From the NCBI GenBank assembly GCA_020055645.1, contig CM034546.1, positions 33,046,001 to 33,110,000 of the forward strand: DNA of 64,000 nt, written 5' to 3'. A model generated the notes under the pieces. It did not search any database. It was not told the DNA's origin and saw only the letters and a program-made list of their open reading frames with translations. A program made the position numbers and the translations under genes. Source of the stretch: Tomocerus qinae. Lineage: Eukaryota; Arthropoda; Collembola; Entomobryomorpha; Tomoceridae. This document shows, piece after piece, positions 31,639-41,954 of this stretch (position 1 is the first letter of the stretch; each line of letters begins with the position of its first letter).

Positions 31639-34600
31639 CTGCAGGGACCACGGATTATGACCTGGAGAAATTTTGGCGCACCGAATTTCCATTTTCCCAG
31701 GAAGAGCAGTTTTGTGAAAAACATTTTTATGAAACAGTCCGTATATTGCCAACTGGTAGAGTCGAGGTATCTCTACCATTTTTGAAATCTCCAGAAGAAT
31801 TAGGGGATTCATTGCCAGCGGCCATGAGAAGATGGTACTCCTTGGAGCGAAGATTAGCAACTAACCCAGAGCTAAGGGAAATTTACTATAAGCAAATTCT
31901 CAGCTACTTGGACCATGGTCACATGGAGCTTGTTCCCAAGGGAGAAATGGCCGCACCAGCTTATTATATTGCACATCACGCAGTTTATAAGCCGGACAGC
32001 ACAACTACACCAGTTAGGGCTGTATTTGATGCTTCAGCAACAACTTCCAGTGGGAAATCACTCAATCACCTATTGGGTAACGGACCTCCACAGCAGCTGG
32101 AACTTTACGACCTCTTGTTGCTATTTATTCGATATAAAGTTGCAGCTACTGCTGATGCTGAAAAAATGTATTGGCAATTCCGAGTTCCCAAGGAACAGTG
32201 GGATTTTCAGCGAATTTTATTCCGGGCCTCAAGAAAGGATCCGATTCAGCATTATCGAATAAAATGTTTAGTGTTTGGAGCCAAGACATCTCCGTATCTT
32301 GCTGTGAAAGGTATGAAGTACTTGGCAGAGACCAAGAAAACTGTATATCCAGCAGGGGCGGGAGCTATTCTTCAATGTTTCTACGTTGACGATTTTTTAT
32401 CCAGCTTTGAAACCGTGAAAGAGGCGGTTAAAACAACGATCGAAATTAAGAAGATTCTGTCTCCAGCTCATCTCAACTTACGGAAATGGTCGAGCAATAA
32501 TGCCGAATTTTTGGCTTCTATCCAGACTTCGGATAAATCTACTCAGCAGCCTATTTTGATGGATGAAAACCCGGAGACAGTCAAAACCTTAGGAATGAGC
32601 TGGAACCCAAAAACTGATATCTTCTTTTACAAGGTCAATATCAACTTGGACAAAAATCATACAAAAAGGACTATACTCAGTGATATAAGTCGGATTTTTG
32701 ATCCTATGGGTTACTTGGCCCCCGTTATTGTCTCATCCAAAATCCTTATGCAAACCATATGGAAGGAAGGAACCGACTGGGATGACGAACCAACGGCAGC
32801 ATCTCTGACAAAATGGGAACAATTCGCAAGCGAATCGCCCCAGCTGGAAAAAATCCAGATACCAAGATGGGTAGGTTTGTCGACTGAGGGCCAGCTACAG
32901 CTTCACGGATTTTGTGATGCATCAGAAAACGCTTTTGCGGCAGTTATCTACTTACGGACTCAGCTTGGATCAACGGTCAACTGCCATCTGGTAACAAGTA
33001 AAACCAGAGTGGCTCCAGTCAAATTGATGACCATTCCCCGGCTAGAGCTCCAAGCAGCGCTACTATTAGCTAAATTGATGCGCCACATTACCAAACTATG
33101 GCAGTTTGGGACGGAGAATGTCTATTACTGGAGCGATTCCAGCATTACATTATCCTGGATACATTCGGATCCCCTACGTCACAAAATGTTCGTGGCTAAT
33201 CGAATCACAAAAATTCTAGATGTATCTCTTCCATTCCAATGGATTTACGTATCCTGGCAAGAAAACCCGGCGGACTGTGCCTCCAGAGGACTCCAACCTT
33301 CTGAATTAGCGGATCACCCGTTATGGTGGCAAGGCCCGGCATGGTTGAAGGACTCAGGGATGACAATTCCAGAATTTAACCCTATCACTTGTCACAACGA
33401 CGAGACGGATGCTGAGTTGAAAACTACGTTGGTGGCAACATCAATGATCAACCCAATCATGGATCGGGTATCCAACATCTCCAGTTGGATACGAGCTGTA
33501 AAAATTGTAGCCATTTTGCTGTCATTATTTCGTCGGAAATCGTTCAAGTCAGCAGGACATTTTTTATACTATGGCTCACATTTAAAGGAAGCCGAAACCT
33601 TTATATTTCGTCAAATTCAGCAGACCTCTTATCCAAAAATTAAAAATGACCCAACCAGCAGTGATCCATATCACCTCAAAAAATTGAGTTTGCTGCGAGA
33701 TAATGATGGGATCATTAGGGTGGGAGGACGCTACCCTACAATGCTAAATAGCAACATTTCCCAGGATACCCAACATCCCATTCTCCTCGCCGGAAGTCAT
33801 CCTCTGGTCAAGCAATTGATGCTGCATACTCATCAAAATATGGGGCATGCGGGAATTAAAAGTACGCATAATCAGCTACGACAACGATTTTGGATTCTAA
33901 ATGCGGCTAAATATTTGAAAACCATTATTCATCACTGCCTGATCTGTTACCGATTCCAAGCATCACCGACCTTACAAAAAATGGGTCAGCTTCCAGCAGA
34001 ACGATTGACACCGGCCAGGCCATTTACAGCGACTGGTCTGGATTTTGCGGGACCATTCCATGTCAAAACTGGCCGCACTACTTCCCAAAAGGTCTACATA
34101 GCTCTTTTCATTTGTATGGCGACAAGAGCCGTGCACTTGGAACTAGCATCGAGTCTCAGTATGAGCTCTTTTCTACTATGTTTACGACGATTTGTCGCCC
34201 GAAGAGGAATTCCTTATACGATATTCAGTGATAATGGAACTAATTTTGTCGCCGCACAAAAATACCTCAAGGACGTCACCATTAATCAATACTTGGGAAA
34301 ACACGTGTCGGAGACAGGGAAAACATTAATTCCGGACTTGGAACTACATCGAATCAAATGGAAATTTTCCCCTCCATTAGCTCCACATTTCGGAGGGATT
34401 TCGGAGAGACCATTGTCAAACAGATTAAGCACTACCTGAAGCGGATGGCGGTTGACGACAGTTATACTTGGGAACAATTGGAATCCATTATAATCTTCGT
34501 TGAATCCATCTTGAACTCCAGGCCAATAAGTCCAATCTCCAATGATCCAAATGATTTGGAACCATTGACTCCAGGCCATTTCCTAATCGGTTCGAGTCTC

Positions 34601-34912
34601 CTCGCATTACCAGAACCAGACTTAGGCCACCTGAAATTGAACACTCTAAACAAATATCAATTGATCACTAGGAGGATGCAGGAAATATGGGCTCAATGGA
34701 AACAGGACTACGTGCATAATCTAATAAAGGCACAAAAATGGAACAAAGAGACTCAAAATCTGAAACAAGGAGACAGGGTATTGCTACTGGAACCGGACTC
34801 CCCTCCGTTAACCTGGAAGGTGGGACGAGTCGTAGAGACAAAACCAGGACAAGATACTCTTGTACGAGTATGTACCGTAGAAACGGACAGCACTTATCAA
34901 GAGAAAAAGTGA
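31608..34912 (+). pseudogene. Pol of the BEL element: RT, RNase H, integrase; protease absent
   Basis: A 943-codon frame (31608-34439) begins right after the gag zinc knuckle. It opens with the pre-RT region (DLEKFWRTEF) and has RT with PVRAVFDASA, LNHLLGNGP and the catalytic YVDD (32382-32393). RNase H follows (GFCDASE, PRLELQAA, YWSDSS), then an integrase with an HHCC zinc site (residues about 742-785) and D812, D875, E933. The frame breaks just after the catalytic Glu (about 34407); the integrase C-terminal part, including LEALTPGHFLIG-like sequence and the W-rich DNA-binding end, continues one frame over (34408-34912). A further TGA cuts the tail, whose probable end (RRAINKLAKLPLE) follows in frame. 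The aspartic protease expected between knuckle and RT is gone. Confidence 0.9.
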
Positions 34913-35071
34913 AAATTGGTGAAAAACTCCAAAATAATCCGAAGGGCTATTAATAAATTGGCGAAATTACCACTGGAACCAGCCATTGAGGAAGTTTCTG
35001 AACAGACCAGGGATAGACCTCGGACCCGCTCCCAGAGCAAATACTATGATCCAAATTGGGTGACAAAAGTA

Positions 35072-37950
35072 ATGCTATTACTCCAGATTTCAGAGCAAGT
35101 GCTAAGTCAAGGCACAAATTCGGTCATGTATTCTAAAAATTACATAGACGATCCGAATTATGTGGAAATCTTCCCGAACTGTACTAATAATTGGATCAGC
35201 ATTCAGGAAATTCCTACTTGCCATAAATATGCGGCCTGGATCCACTTGGACACTGACGGACAAATCTGTGCCCGAAGTAAGAGCTGCTCACATACGCAAG
35301 TAGCCGGCGATGGCCAAGACTGCCAGACTTACTCCAATCATTGTAGAGTTTATGGCAAATCTATCAATGTGGGTAACCTCAAATGTCAGAAGAATCGGTT
35401 ATCCAGTCATCATGAAGTCACCCAACAAATTAAGAATATTAAAACTCACTTGTGTGCTATTGGAGAATATACTACACGACCGTGCAACCACTTCAGTAAT
35501 ACATTCGAAGAGGTACCAGTGATAATAGCGAATGGGCAGCTTTATCCAGTACGGGAGTTGAAAATCCAACAGGATGCACTGCATAAGGAAATTGACTCTT
35601 ATACTTGTGAAGGATCATGCAAGGAGAAGAATTGTTCCAAAGGAGCCTGCATTGGAGATAACGTTTTTTCAATTCTTTCCCTTGTGCAATTAATGTTACT
35701 GATGGAACCGGATGCCACTGCAAATACAATGAAACTGCGGTGCAGCATTATATCTCTACGGGCTCAGCGACGATCGCGCCACATTGTTGGGGACACCTAA
35801 CGTTTCCAGTAAAAAGAGAAGTGGGACCACCGCTAAGCGGAAGCCGTGAGTGTAATAACAGTGTTGTTGAATGTTCAAGGACCGGTCTTCAAATAATCAC
35901 ACCAGGAATAGTTGCAAAATATATTAAGGCGTCAAAAAATCCTGCCTATGTTTCTATTCTTCCGAATTCCGCTAGTACAGAAATAGTCTTTTCAGCTGTA
36001 ACGGCTGCAGGAATAGGAAAAATTGAGGTGGAGATATATTTTGAGAACTATGACGAACCAACCCTAAGATCACTAATATGTCCTAGGATTCCTGTTTGTG
36101 AACTAATCACATGTCACATTTGCCTCGGGCGTTGGATGAACCCATCATGTTACAGTACGTACCATTGGATTATAGCAGCAATGGCAGGACTAGGTTTAAC
36201 GACCATATTTATTCTATTACGATGGATATGGAGTTTGTTTAATTGGTTATCCTGGTGGATCGTATATCCTTGTAAAAAACTGCTGAAATATAGGTTAGCC
36301 CAGAAGGGTAAACGTAAAAAAAGGCAGTTACATCCATCAGATGAGGAAGCTCAATTATTAGTAGATTTAGCACCTCAACCGTACGCTCCGACTACGCAAA
36401 GAGTGAGAAGAAATTCTAAGGCGAAAGGAGCGCATATAATCAACTTAGGCCTCTTATTTCAATTGACTACGTCAGTGTTATCTTGTAGCAATTACGCTAG
36501 TATGAGTGCAAGTAACACAGATCAAAAGAGAACCTGTTCCGTAAGGTTGAACATGCGACTCGCACTCTCACCTATTTCACAAACAAGTTGCGTGAAAACA
36601 TCTGACTCCCGTAATGGTCTACTTGGCACGGTAGAGATACAAACAAAGTCTGTGTCTCTTCACTGTAACAAGGAACTTTTGTATTATGTTCCTCTCGCTA
36701 CAGTCAATTGTCATTCATCCAGTCAATGTTATAATTTATACTCGACAGCTGAATGTAATGGATACAAATGCAGAGACTTTGGAGTAAATGACACGATAAA
36801 GGCATTCTCACATACCTCGAATCAATTAGGATATGGGTTTTGTCAATCTATTCGAATTCCTACATGTCCATGGTGGCTAACCCATGATTGTATATTCTAT
36901 AAGGTAGCATTTGAACCGAAAATCAGCACAGCTTATACTGTGTTCTCTTGCCCAGAATGGACGACGGCTGTAAAAATACAGACCACTCTCCATTTGGGAC
37001 AAGAGATTACAAGGAATGTAACAACATTATATGCAGGCGAAAAAATTAGTATAAAAGATATCGATTTTACATTAATTGCAGTAAGCACGCCACCAGCTCC
37101 TATTTTGGATCAATGCATTATAGAGAATAATAGGCAATACGCTCTGACCCCTTGTAATAAGAGAGGATCAGTAGCTCCAGGAGTTTTAGGAGAGATACAA
37201 TGTAACAGTCGAATTGAAGCGACTCAGGTAGCCAAAACTTGTTTTGCTAGCCAAAATCTAGTGCGGGTTATTCCAGACTCCGAAGGCATCAAATGTCTGT
37301 CTAGTCTAGTGGATCCCAGCAAGATTATGACTGAAAATTTACTGCCCTTAAAACTACAAGGAGGCGTATTAGTGCCAACGAAGAATACAATTGCCTATGA
37401 AAGTTCGGTAGGATCTCTGATAGAAATTCAATTGTCTAGCTCAAATCTCCAACTAGTAAAGGAAGTCGAGGAAGCGCGTTGCGATGCATCTTTCGCCAAA
37501 TTGCAGGGTTGCTATTCGTGTGCTAGTGGTGGTTTATTAACGGTCTTAGCGCGCGTGGACGTAGGTCAGAATGTGGCTACTTTAGAATGTAATTCGGCTG
37601 GGTTATTTATTCCAATACATTTGACACAGGAATTCAAACATTACGATTTAGTAGTAAAATTGGATCTACCTGATATAAATATGATGTGTCAGCTCAAATG
37701 TGCGAAAAACACAGTTGATTTACGTGTTCAGGGTCATTTACAGTATCTACCTGATAACGATGTAAGGACAAGTGAAATGTCGATTGCTTATGACCCAGGT
37801 CCTAATCTTTCCGGATTTAATCTATTATCACTAACAGGCATTAGTTGGACATCGTGGATATATAGAGGGACAATTGTATTTATGGTAGGACTACTGGCAT
37901 TAAGTTTGGCCATTTCCACTATGAAACTTGCGGTTAAGAAACTTCTATAA
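35072..37950 (+). pseudogene. Envelope glycoprotein of the BEL element, bunyavirus Gn/Gc-like organisation
   Basis: It starts at the ATG at 35072 with a weakly hydrophobic leader. A cysteine-rich first ectodomain follows (to about 36150), then a membrane segment (about 36160-36270), a basic cytosolic stretch with KRKKRQ, and an internal hydrophobic signal (about 36430-36485). After this come a second cysteine-rich ectodomain containing GCYSCASGG (37507-37530) and a C-terminal membrane anchor (about 37850-37915). Two ectodomains each with a membrane segment, plus the GCYSC-type motif, match phlebovirus-like glycoprotein precursors, whose second subunit is a class II fusogen; such genes are known in a few BEL/Pao lineages. 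The frame breaks once, at a run of six T at 35664-35669. As it stands it does not encode a whole protein. Confidence 0.75.
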
Positions 37951-38117
37951 AACCCGTATCCAACGCCTCACTGTCAAAAAAGAGAGAGTGATTAGGTCAT
38001 AGATTAAGGAAATAAGTTAAGGAAGTAATTTAAGGATAATACTCACTTTTTCTAAATTGGTTCCACTACCTCAGTATTTACTTAGCCACTTACGTGTACG
38101 CATAATTCCTTTTCGAT
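37951..38117 (+). other. Spacer between envelope and accessory ORFs
   Basis: Non-coding, AT-rich; may hold a splice acceptor or start signal for the next ORF. No clear motif. Confidence 0.4.
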
Positions 38118-38618
38118 ATGTTCCCTCCAGAACAGAAGGAGTTTTCCGAAACTATAGACGAATACGATCCTCCTACAACTCCAATTAGACAAGAACAAGT
38201 CCACACTCCGTCACCAATAAATCCCTTTACACTACTAAGGAGAGAAGAAACACTACCTGAGTTTCTAGACTATTTTTATTCTCCTAGTGCAGTATATGGG
38301 AGAGTGGGGTCCAGTAGTGCATATGACCAAGCCTACTGGGACTTATACTTGTTAGCACAGAGTGATTGGAGATCGATAGTGGCAGAATTACAACGAGTGA
38401 GAAGAGCGAATCGGGATCTTACTCAACAGGTTAATTCCACCGCTACACAAAGAGAATCGGAACTATCACAGGCTATTGAGTCAAAAGACCAAGAAATTCT
38501 CCGACTAAGTGAAACCGTGCAACAACTTAGGGACGACTTGGTACATGAACAGAATAAGCAGGTTCAGTCTGCAGAGAAAGCTTATATTCCGTTAGCAGAG
38601 GATGAATCTTGGGAGTGA
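38118..38618 (+). CDS. Accessory ORF A, coiled-coil, 166 residues
   Basis: It begins MFPPEQKEFSETIDEY with a proline-rich, acidic N-terminus, then a short conserved block (LPEFL...YSP...AYDQAYWDLYLLAQSDW) and a long coiled coil from about residue 90 (heptads of L/I/V with E/Q/R). It ends acidic. No signal peptide or membrane segment. It lies after the envelope gene, where complex retroviruses place accessory genes, and is intact in this otherwise broken element. It is homologous to the next ORF. Function unknown. Confidence 0.6.
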   Translation: MFPPEQKEFSETIDEYDPPTTPIRQEQVHTPSPINPFTLLRREETLPEFLDYFYSPSAVYGRVGSSSAYDQAYWDLYLLAQSDWRSIVAELQRVRRANRDLTQQVNSTATQRESELSQAIESKDQEILRLSETVQQLRDDLVHEQNKQVQSAEKAYIPLAEDESWE

Positions 38619-38723
38619 TAAACTAAAAACCAGTTTTCGTTGTGAATTCATGTGTAGTGAATACGTTCTTTCATCTCACATTTATTTTCCATTAAGTAAT
38701 ATCTCAAGCTAAAAATTTTCATT

Positions 38724-39165
38724 ATGCCTCCTATACGCCGTGTAGTGTCACGTAATGTACCTATTATACCAGGACAGAATCCAATAGATTCGGTCCAGGA
38801 CACTACAGGAGTCAACTCCAGAGTTTTTAAGAGAAGAATATTCTCCTGAGACGATATTACAAACAATGGCTCCAAGTGAGGATTTTATGAGAGCTTATTC
38901 TAATTTACATAAATTGGCGCAACGCTCCTGGCGGGCTATGGTCGTCGAACTCATGCGACAACGAAGAAAGATAGCTTCTCAAGATAGGAAGTTGAAAGCA
39001 TCTAGTTCTCAGAGAGAAGCGGCTACAGTCGAGGAATTGGCAGTTCTCCGGGTAAATATGGAGAAGCTAAGGGAAAGATGCGAAAACGAGGTAGAAAAAA
39101 GAGAGCATGCCGAAAAGGAATGGACAAATATACTAGAGTTTATGAACGAAGACAATCCGGAATAA
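38724..39165 (+). pseudogene. Accessory ORF B, coiled-coil paralogue of ORF A, frameshifted
   Basis: An ATG at 38724 starts a basic N-terminus (MPPIRRVVSRN). Near 38780-38812 the frame changes to one that runs PEFLREEYSPE..., AYSNLHKLAQRSWRAMVVEL, then a coiled coil to 39165. The block PEFL..YSP......AY..L..LAQ..WR..V.EL.R.RR is shared with ORF A, so the two arose by tandem duplication. Reading only from the ATG at 38866 gives 99 residues, which would omit the conserved N-terminal part. Confidence 0.55.
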
Positions 39166-39348
39166 GGTTAATTATGTCTAGAATTGATTTAATCTAGTAT
39201 ATGACTCTATTCTATGGAATTAATGACACTAGAATAACTATATATCTTAAGGCTCATAGCGTAAGGAGTTTTTAAAATTAAAAATGATATTGTATGAAAA
39301 TAAGTATAATTCAATTAAGTCATTTTTTATTCTGGGTATGGGTTCATT

Positions 39349-39354
39349 TTTTAT
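39349..39354 (-). terminator. Poly(A) signal AATAAA of the antisense secreted gene
   Basis: AATAAA on the minus strand about 20 bases past the TAA stop at 39376. Confidence 0.55.
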
Positions 39355-39375
39355 TGTTCACATTTTTTAAGTCAC

Positions 39376-39845
39376 TTAAAAAACAGTACAATTGTACACG
39401 AAATTACCCATGTCGTCGGTAATTAGAACCAGATGAATGGGGTCTGCCGCCAGGTTCATGGTTAGCAACCATGAACATGAGGTGTAGGGGCAGATTAAGG
39501 CCCGCACTAGAAATAGAATTGTAAAATAAACACAGATTAATTTTAAAATTCTAAACCAAGTTATATATGTAAGTCTTACCTGCCAGTGTGGGCTGGAAAA
39601 AGAGGGGGAGATAAGCCCTCTTAAGGCAGAAGAGCTCATTATGAGTAACTACGAAATATCGTAGTCCTTCTGAGTCTGTTTGACAGAACTCACAACTCCT
39701 CTCAATGAGGCGACGGGTGTGAAAAACCGCACCGGCCAACCCCACTAGCAGAAGACACAGCATAATAACCTGAAAAAAGGTATAAAATTAAAATATTAAT
39801 TCATGGTCCTTAACTACTAATGAGTTAATCAGGTTTTACCTTCAT
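39376..39845 (-). CDS. Secreted six-cysteine protein, 3 exons, antisense inside the BEL element
   Basis: Exons: 39840-39845 (Met-Lys only), 39580-39769 and 39376-39506. GT-AG introns of 70 and 73 bp; total 327 bases, 108 residues, no break. The product has a signal peptide (MKVIMLCLLLVGLAGA) and then six cysteines: CEFC, FCLK, ICP, TSCS and a final NC. Motifs shared with the broken gene at 24486-25037 are C-x2-C, VVTHNE, FFQPTLAG|, RALICPYTSCSWLL and D..(E/N)F at the end; both intron positions and phases agree. It has its own TATA box (39904-39911) and a poly(A) signal just past the stop. Antisense orientation means its introns would survive the element's RNA stage. The family is unrecognised. 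Confidence 0.75.
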
Positions 39846-39903
39846 GATAAGATGAACAGGTTTGGATTCCTCCAGTTGAATGAACATACGGATAGCCTCC
39901 AGG

Positions 39904-39911
39904 TTTATATA
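39904..39911 (-). promoter_or_regulatory. TATA box of the antisense secreted gene
   Basis: TATATAAA on the minus strand, 59 bases before the ATG at 39845; spacing as in the homologue at 24.4 kb. Confidence 0.65.
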
Positions 39912-40021
39912 GTACTTATTAAAAAGCTGACTAAACAGAAACAGGAAGTATCGTATGATTATTTATCAGTTAAAATGCAGTGTATGCTGGAATTTTTGCA
40001 ACATCATCGGAACTAGGGTCC

Positions 40022-40034
40022 GAGGGTGGGAGGA
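40022..40034 (+). other. Polypurine tract
   Basis: GAGGGTGGGAGGA directly abuts the 3' LTR, as expected for plus-strand priming. Confidence 0.85.
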
Positions 40035-40389
40035 TGGAGAATTATGTATCATTATGAGTGGTATATCATGCAATAATTACGTGCACATAAGTGACGTAAT
40101 TATTATCTTAAGTAGGTAAAATATTCTGCTTAAGTAAGCATGTCGATGTAACCAGGGAATTAGGTCAAGCCTTTTCAATGGATTAGAATTACGTAATGCA
40201 ATCTTATGTAATATTAAAATAACAATAAGTAATTACAAGTACCTTAAGAAATTATGTAATAATTGTAATAATTTAGGTTAATTTTACTTTTGTTAGTAAA
40301 TAAAGTTAGTTGTAAACTGAGATTCTTTCATTTACTCTCATAAACCAAGACGTAATAGTGTCTAGTCGACGAGACTCTTTAGGCGTTCA
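40035..40389 (+). repeat. 3' LTR of the BEL element
   Basis: Nearly identical to the 5' LTR, but without a block of about 60 bases before AAATAAAGTTAG and with a short AATAATTGT duplication. It is followed by AGCAT, the near-match of the left target flank. Confidence 0.92.
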
Positions 40390-40554
40390 AGCATTACAAA
40401 TATATGATTGATGAAATTTTATAGTCACTTTCGTTTACCAAAGAAAGAGGACAATCCTGTTGAACGTGCAATAACACACACGTATGTAGTAAGGTAATAC
40501 TATTAGGTCTTTAAGTTTATAATCCAATTATAATTAATTGTAACACATTTTTTA

Positions 40555-40690
40555 AAACTACTTAATTAGCATTCAGATTATTAATACCTGTATAACTTGT
40601 AGTGGATCTTCAACCACACCCAATCCACTAACACAATCATTAGGTACTTAAGTTCGTCTAATCCATCCCATAGCTGGGATCAGATGCTTA
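40555..40690 (+). repeat. LTR family X, partial copy
   Basis: Contains TTGTAGTGGATCTTCAACCACACCC and TTAGGTACTTAAG, the core of the family seen at 41.0, 42.1, 42.7, 43.2 and 46.6 kb; no TATAAATACT. Confidence 0.55.
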
Positions 40691-40895
40691 AGAAGAGATG
40701 TAGGATTTGAAGCGGATCGCGCAATTTTTATCATTAGAGGAGTACCATGGTGCTCACCAACAACTACCCTGAATGCCCACCACAACATTTGAGCTGTCCA
40801 TTATAATGCAACAAATTCGAAACTGTTCGAGTAGGCTAACTACTTTTCTGTACCCTTGGTATATCACTGTGTTGCATTAGAATGCAATTATTAAT

Positions 40896-41130
40896 GTGCA
40901 AGAACAGCACATTTAATTAATAATTCAATTTAGATTAACTTTTATTATGAATATTTATAACCAAGTTCATTTGCATTTATATTAAGATATACCTACTTAA
41001 GTTGTAGTGGTTTATTAACCACACCCGCACTATTGATGTCATAAGTAGGTACATGTATTGATATAAATACTACGCCGAGAAGTTGTTGCACAATAATAGT
41101 ATTTATACTTTATGTGATGTAACATTATTT
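40896..41130 (+). repeat. LTR family X, copy B
   Basis: Begins TGTGCAAGAACAGCACATTT, then GTTGTAGTGGTTTATTAACCACACCC, TGTCATAAGTAGGTAC and TATAAATACT. The 3' part is degraded. Confidence 0.6.
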
Positions 41131-41954
41131 TAAGGAGTTAAAATCGAACTATGGGTTTCCTGTTTTACGACACTAACTGGAAGTAGTGGTCCTCCTTGTG
41201 ATGTTTTTTACGCAAAGCCTTTCGGTATGAAAGCACAAGGTATGTAGAAAGAGAGGATTATATTTCATACTCGGGGGCGCATGCGTTGACGCTCTAACCT
41301 CGTAGAATACCCGTCACAGACGAGTACTCATATAATCAAAATCATTGGCATTGCATCCTGCGCGCGGGATGGCAGGCTGTCGCCTGCCATCAAATCCGCG
41401 CACAGGATTCCATGCCAATAATTATATGATTCTTTCTTTACGCACAGAATTACTGGATGAAAAACAAAACGTTTGTGAAATTGAAAAAAATAAATCTAAT
41501 GAATAGAAAATTTTCGGCAACAGGATTACTGGAACATGCCAAGCACCAATAATTAAAGGTATGTAATAAATTTTCACGTTTAATTATGTAGAAGGAAGAT
41601 TGGTATAAAGGTTAGTCAAAAATAAAAATTATTTTTAATTTTAACTATATTAGTAAGAGGGTAATAGAGGTTCTTCTTTTGGTTTTTGCAAAAAGGTAAG
41701 GCAGTATTATTTTTGCATATATTATACTTATCATAAGTACCGATCGCTATATAAACAGTCCTATAAGGTTAAATATGATTTTTAGAGGAATGGTACATGT
41801 GTAAGATGTCAAGATGGACACCTGCATCTTGAGAGCGATGCATAAATCTATGCTATGAGACTCGAAACAGTCAACTAAATCGAGCAGTCGAATCAGAACA
41901 TAATTATACCTCCCACAGTAATATAAAAATTATACCAGCAATGTCCACAAAAGA
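41131..41954. other. Unannotated spacer in the LTR cluster
   Basis: No ORF. It holds a GC-rich inverted pair near 41358-41412 (GCGCGGGATGGCAGGC / GCCTGCCATCAAATCCGCGC), i.e. a hairpin of about 17 bp arms, unusually GC-rich for this window. Confidence 0.5.

Larger units (their letters stand above)
28221..40389 (+). mobile_element. BEL/Pao LTR retroelement with envelope and accessory genes (12.2 kb)
   Basis: Bounded by LTRs beginning TGGAGAATTATG and ending GGCGTTCA (28221-28635 and 40035-40389). There is a purine tract before the 3' LTR, and 5-bp flanks AGCCT/AGCAT match at 4 of 5 bases. Order on plus: leader, zinc-ribbon ORF, gag, RT-RNaseH-integrase, Gn/Gc-like envelope, two coiled-coil ORFs; on minus, a three-exon secreted gene. 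The protease is missing, and gag, integrase, the pol end and envelope each have a break, so this copy is defective. The LTRs are very similar apart from a block of about 60 bp present only in the 5' LTR. BEL elements are usually 5-10 kb, so this one is large because of its extra genes. Confidence 0.93.

Noticed and set aside
31516-31860. 114-codon antisense ORF in the gag/pol junction
   Set aside because: Overlaps conserved sense RT-region coding; no own motif.
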